A stretch of DNA of 64,000 nucleotides from Ruegeria sp. Alg231-54 (lineage in GTDB: Bacteria > Pseudomonadota > Alphaproteobacteria > Rhodobacterales > Rhodobacteraceae), in assembly GCF_900143525.1 (NCBI RefSeq), contig NZ_FREZ01000001.1:434001-498000 (forward strand), given 5' to 3'. This document shows, one piece after another, positions 63,508 to 64,000 of the stretch (its first letter is position 1; every line of letters starts with the position of its first letter). A program made the translations under genes and the position numbers. A model generated the notes under the pieces. The model was not told the DNA's origin. It saw nothing but the letters and a program-made list of their open reading frames with translations, and searched no databases.

Positions 63508-63911
63508 ACGTAATCGTAACGGATGAGGGGTTCGCCCCCGACGACTGGACAGATGGCTTTGTTACGCTTGAAGACGCTGCCAATGATGTGGTTGCGCTGG
63601 ACGTGGCCTCGGACACTGATCCCGATGAACTGGTTGACCGCCTGGGCAGCGCCCGCATGGTCCGCGTGGACTTCCCGTCGTCGGCGGATGGCCGCGGCTT
63701 TACCATCGCGCGCGTGCTCCGCCTAAAGGGTTTCACGGGCCGCCTGCGGGCCAAAGGCCACGTTCTGGCCGACCAGTACGCCATGGCGCGCCGCAGCGGG
63801 TTCGATGAAGTCGAAATCGACGACGCACTGGCCAATCGCCAGCCCGAAGATCAGTGGCTGGCCCGCGCCAACTGGAAAGATCATAGCTATCAGGCCCGCC
63901 TGCGCGGCTAA
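63504..63911 (+). CDS. DUF934 protein of the sulfate operon
   Basis: A 135-residue member of DUF934, a family of unknown function that occurs next to cysH and cysI in many proteobacteria. The ATG at 63504 overlaps the cysH stop (ATGA). Recognisable core: RMVRVDFPSSADGRGFTIARVLR and LRAKGHVLADQYAMARRSGFDEVEI. No cysteines. The operon ends here at a terminator. Confidence 0.92.
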   Translation: MNVIVTDEGFAPDDWTDGFVTLEDAANDVVALDVASDTDPDELVDRLGSARMVRVDFPSSADGRGFTIARVLRLKGFTGRLRAKGHVLADQYAMARRSGFDEVEIDDALANRQPEDQWLARANWKDHSYQARLRG

Positions 63912-63938
63912 CCCCGCCAATCGCCAGCTTGTGACTGT

Positions 63939-63960
63939 AAAGGGGCATTTAGCCCCTTTT
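63939..63960 (+). terminator. Terminator of the sulfate assimilation operon
   Basis: AAAGGGGC, loop ATTTA, GCCCCTTT followed by T; an 8-bp perfect stem 28 bases after the DUF934 stop. Confidence 0.85.
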
Positions 63961-64000
63961 CCTGACTTGGATCAAAGATTAAACGGAGATGTCGGTTTAC

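Noticed and set aside
63989-64000. ATG at 63989 as start of the next gene
   Set aside because: GGAG is directly adjacent to this ATG, too close for a ribosome site; the true start probably lies beyond the window.

Overview
This 64 kb window is chromosomal DNA from an alphaproteobacterium, most likely the Rhodobacterales (Roseobacter group). This is inferred from gene content and protein character: a GH108 endolysin and GTA-type holin pair, LsrB/VtlR-type LysR, a sulfate operon with DUF2849 and DUF934 genes, a fused indolepyruvate oxidoreductase, a TRAP dicarboxylate system, and LexA boxes of the alphaproteobacterial GAAC-N7-GAAC type. Genes are tightly packed, many pairs overlap by 1 to 11 bases, and no insertion sequence, CRISPR array, integrase or rRNA gene was seen.

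Layout. 1-6.3 kb (minus strand): cytochrome c maturation genes ccmF and ccmE with a gene-transfer-agent-type lysis pair between them, then argC, murI and an acyltransferase. 6.4-11 kb: indolepyruvate ferredoxin oxidoreductase, a divergent LysR regulator and a candidate AbcR-like small RNA. 11-17 kb: MscS-type channel, purL, and a bolA/two small membrane proteins/grxD operon. 17-18.5 kb: coiled-coil protein, zapA and an MliC-like protein. 18.8-25 kb: transketolase, DUF808, two GAPDH genes with a 47-residue membrane protein between them, coaD. 25-36 kb: CBS protein, LysR, and valine-degradation genes (mmsA, then acyl-CoA dehydrogenase, hydroxyisobutyryl-CoA hydrolase, mmsB) separated by a block that holds a membrane-spanning ribbon-helix-helix/EF-hand protein and a divergent L,D-transpeptidase. 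36-46 kb: uvrA with two LexA boxes, three tRNA genes, an APC permease, lon with a heat-shock-type promoter, tgt, nucleoside hydrolase. 46.5-51 kb: SPFH/NfeD pair, SufT-like and SufA-like Fe-S factors, a 2OG oxygenase, tpiA, and a Gdx/SugE exporter under a guanidine-II riboswitch. 51.5-58 kb: TRAP dicarboxylate transporter DctPQM and its sensor/regulator DctB/DctD. 58-64 kb: P450, Lrp regulator, and an assimilatory sulfate reduction operon.

The most interesting items are: (1) the protein at 28378-29163, which joins a cytoplasmic ribbon-helix-helix DNA-binding domain through one membrane segment to four canonical periplasmic EF-hands, next to a TGTCC/GGACA repeat array and a divergent L,D-transpeptidase gene, so it looks like a one-component transmembrane calcium-responsive regulator; (2) a candidate AbcR-like sRNA directly behind an LsrB/VtlR-type regulator gene; (3) a DctD without the GAFTGA loop and without the Walker A lysine, with two helix-phased 18-bp palindromes upstream of dctP; (4) the GTA-type lysis cassette inside the ccm locus; (5) a guanidine-II riboswitch on a Gdx-type gene.
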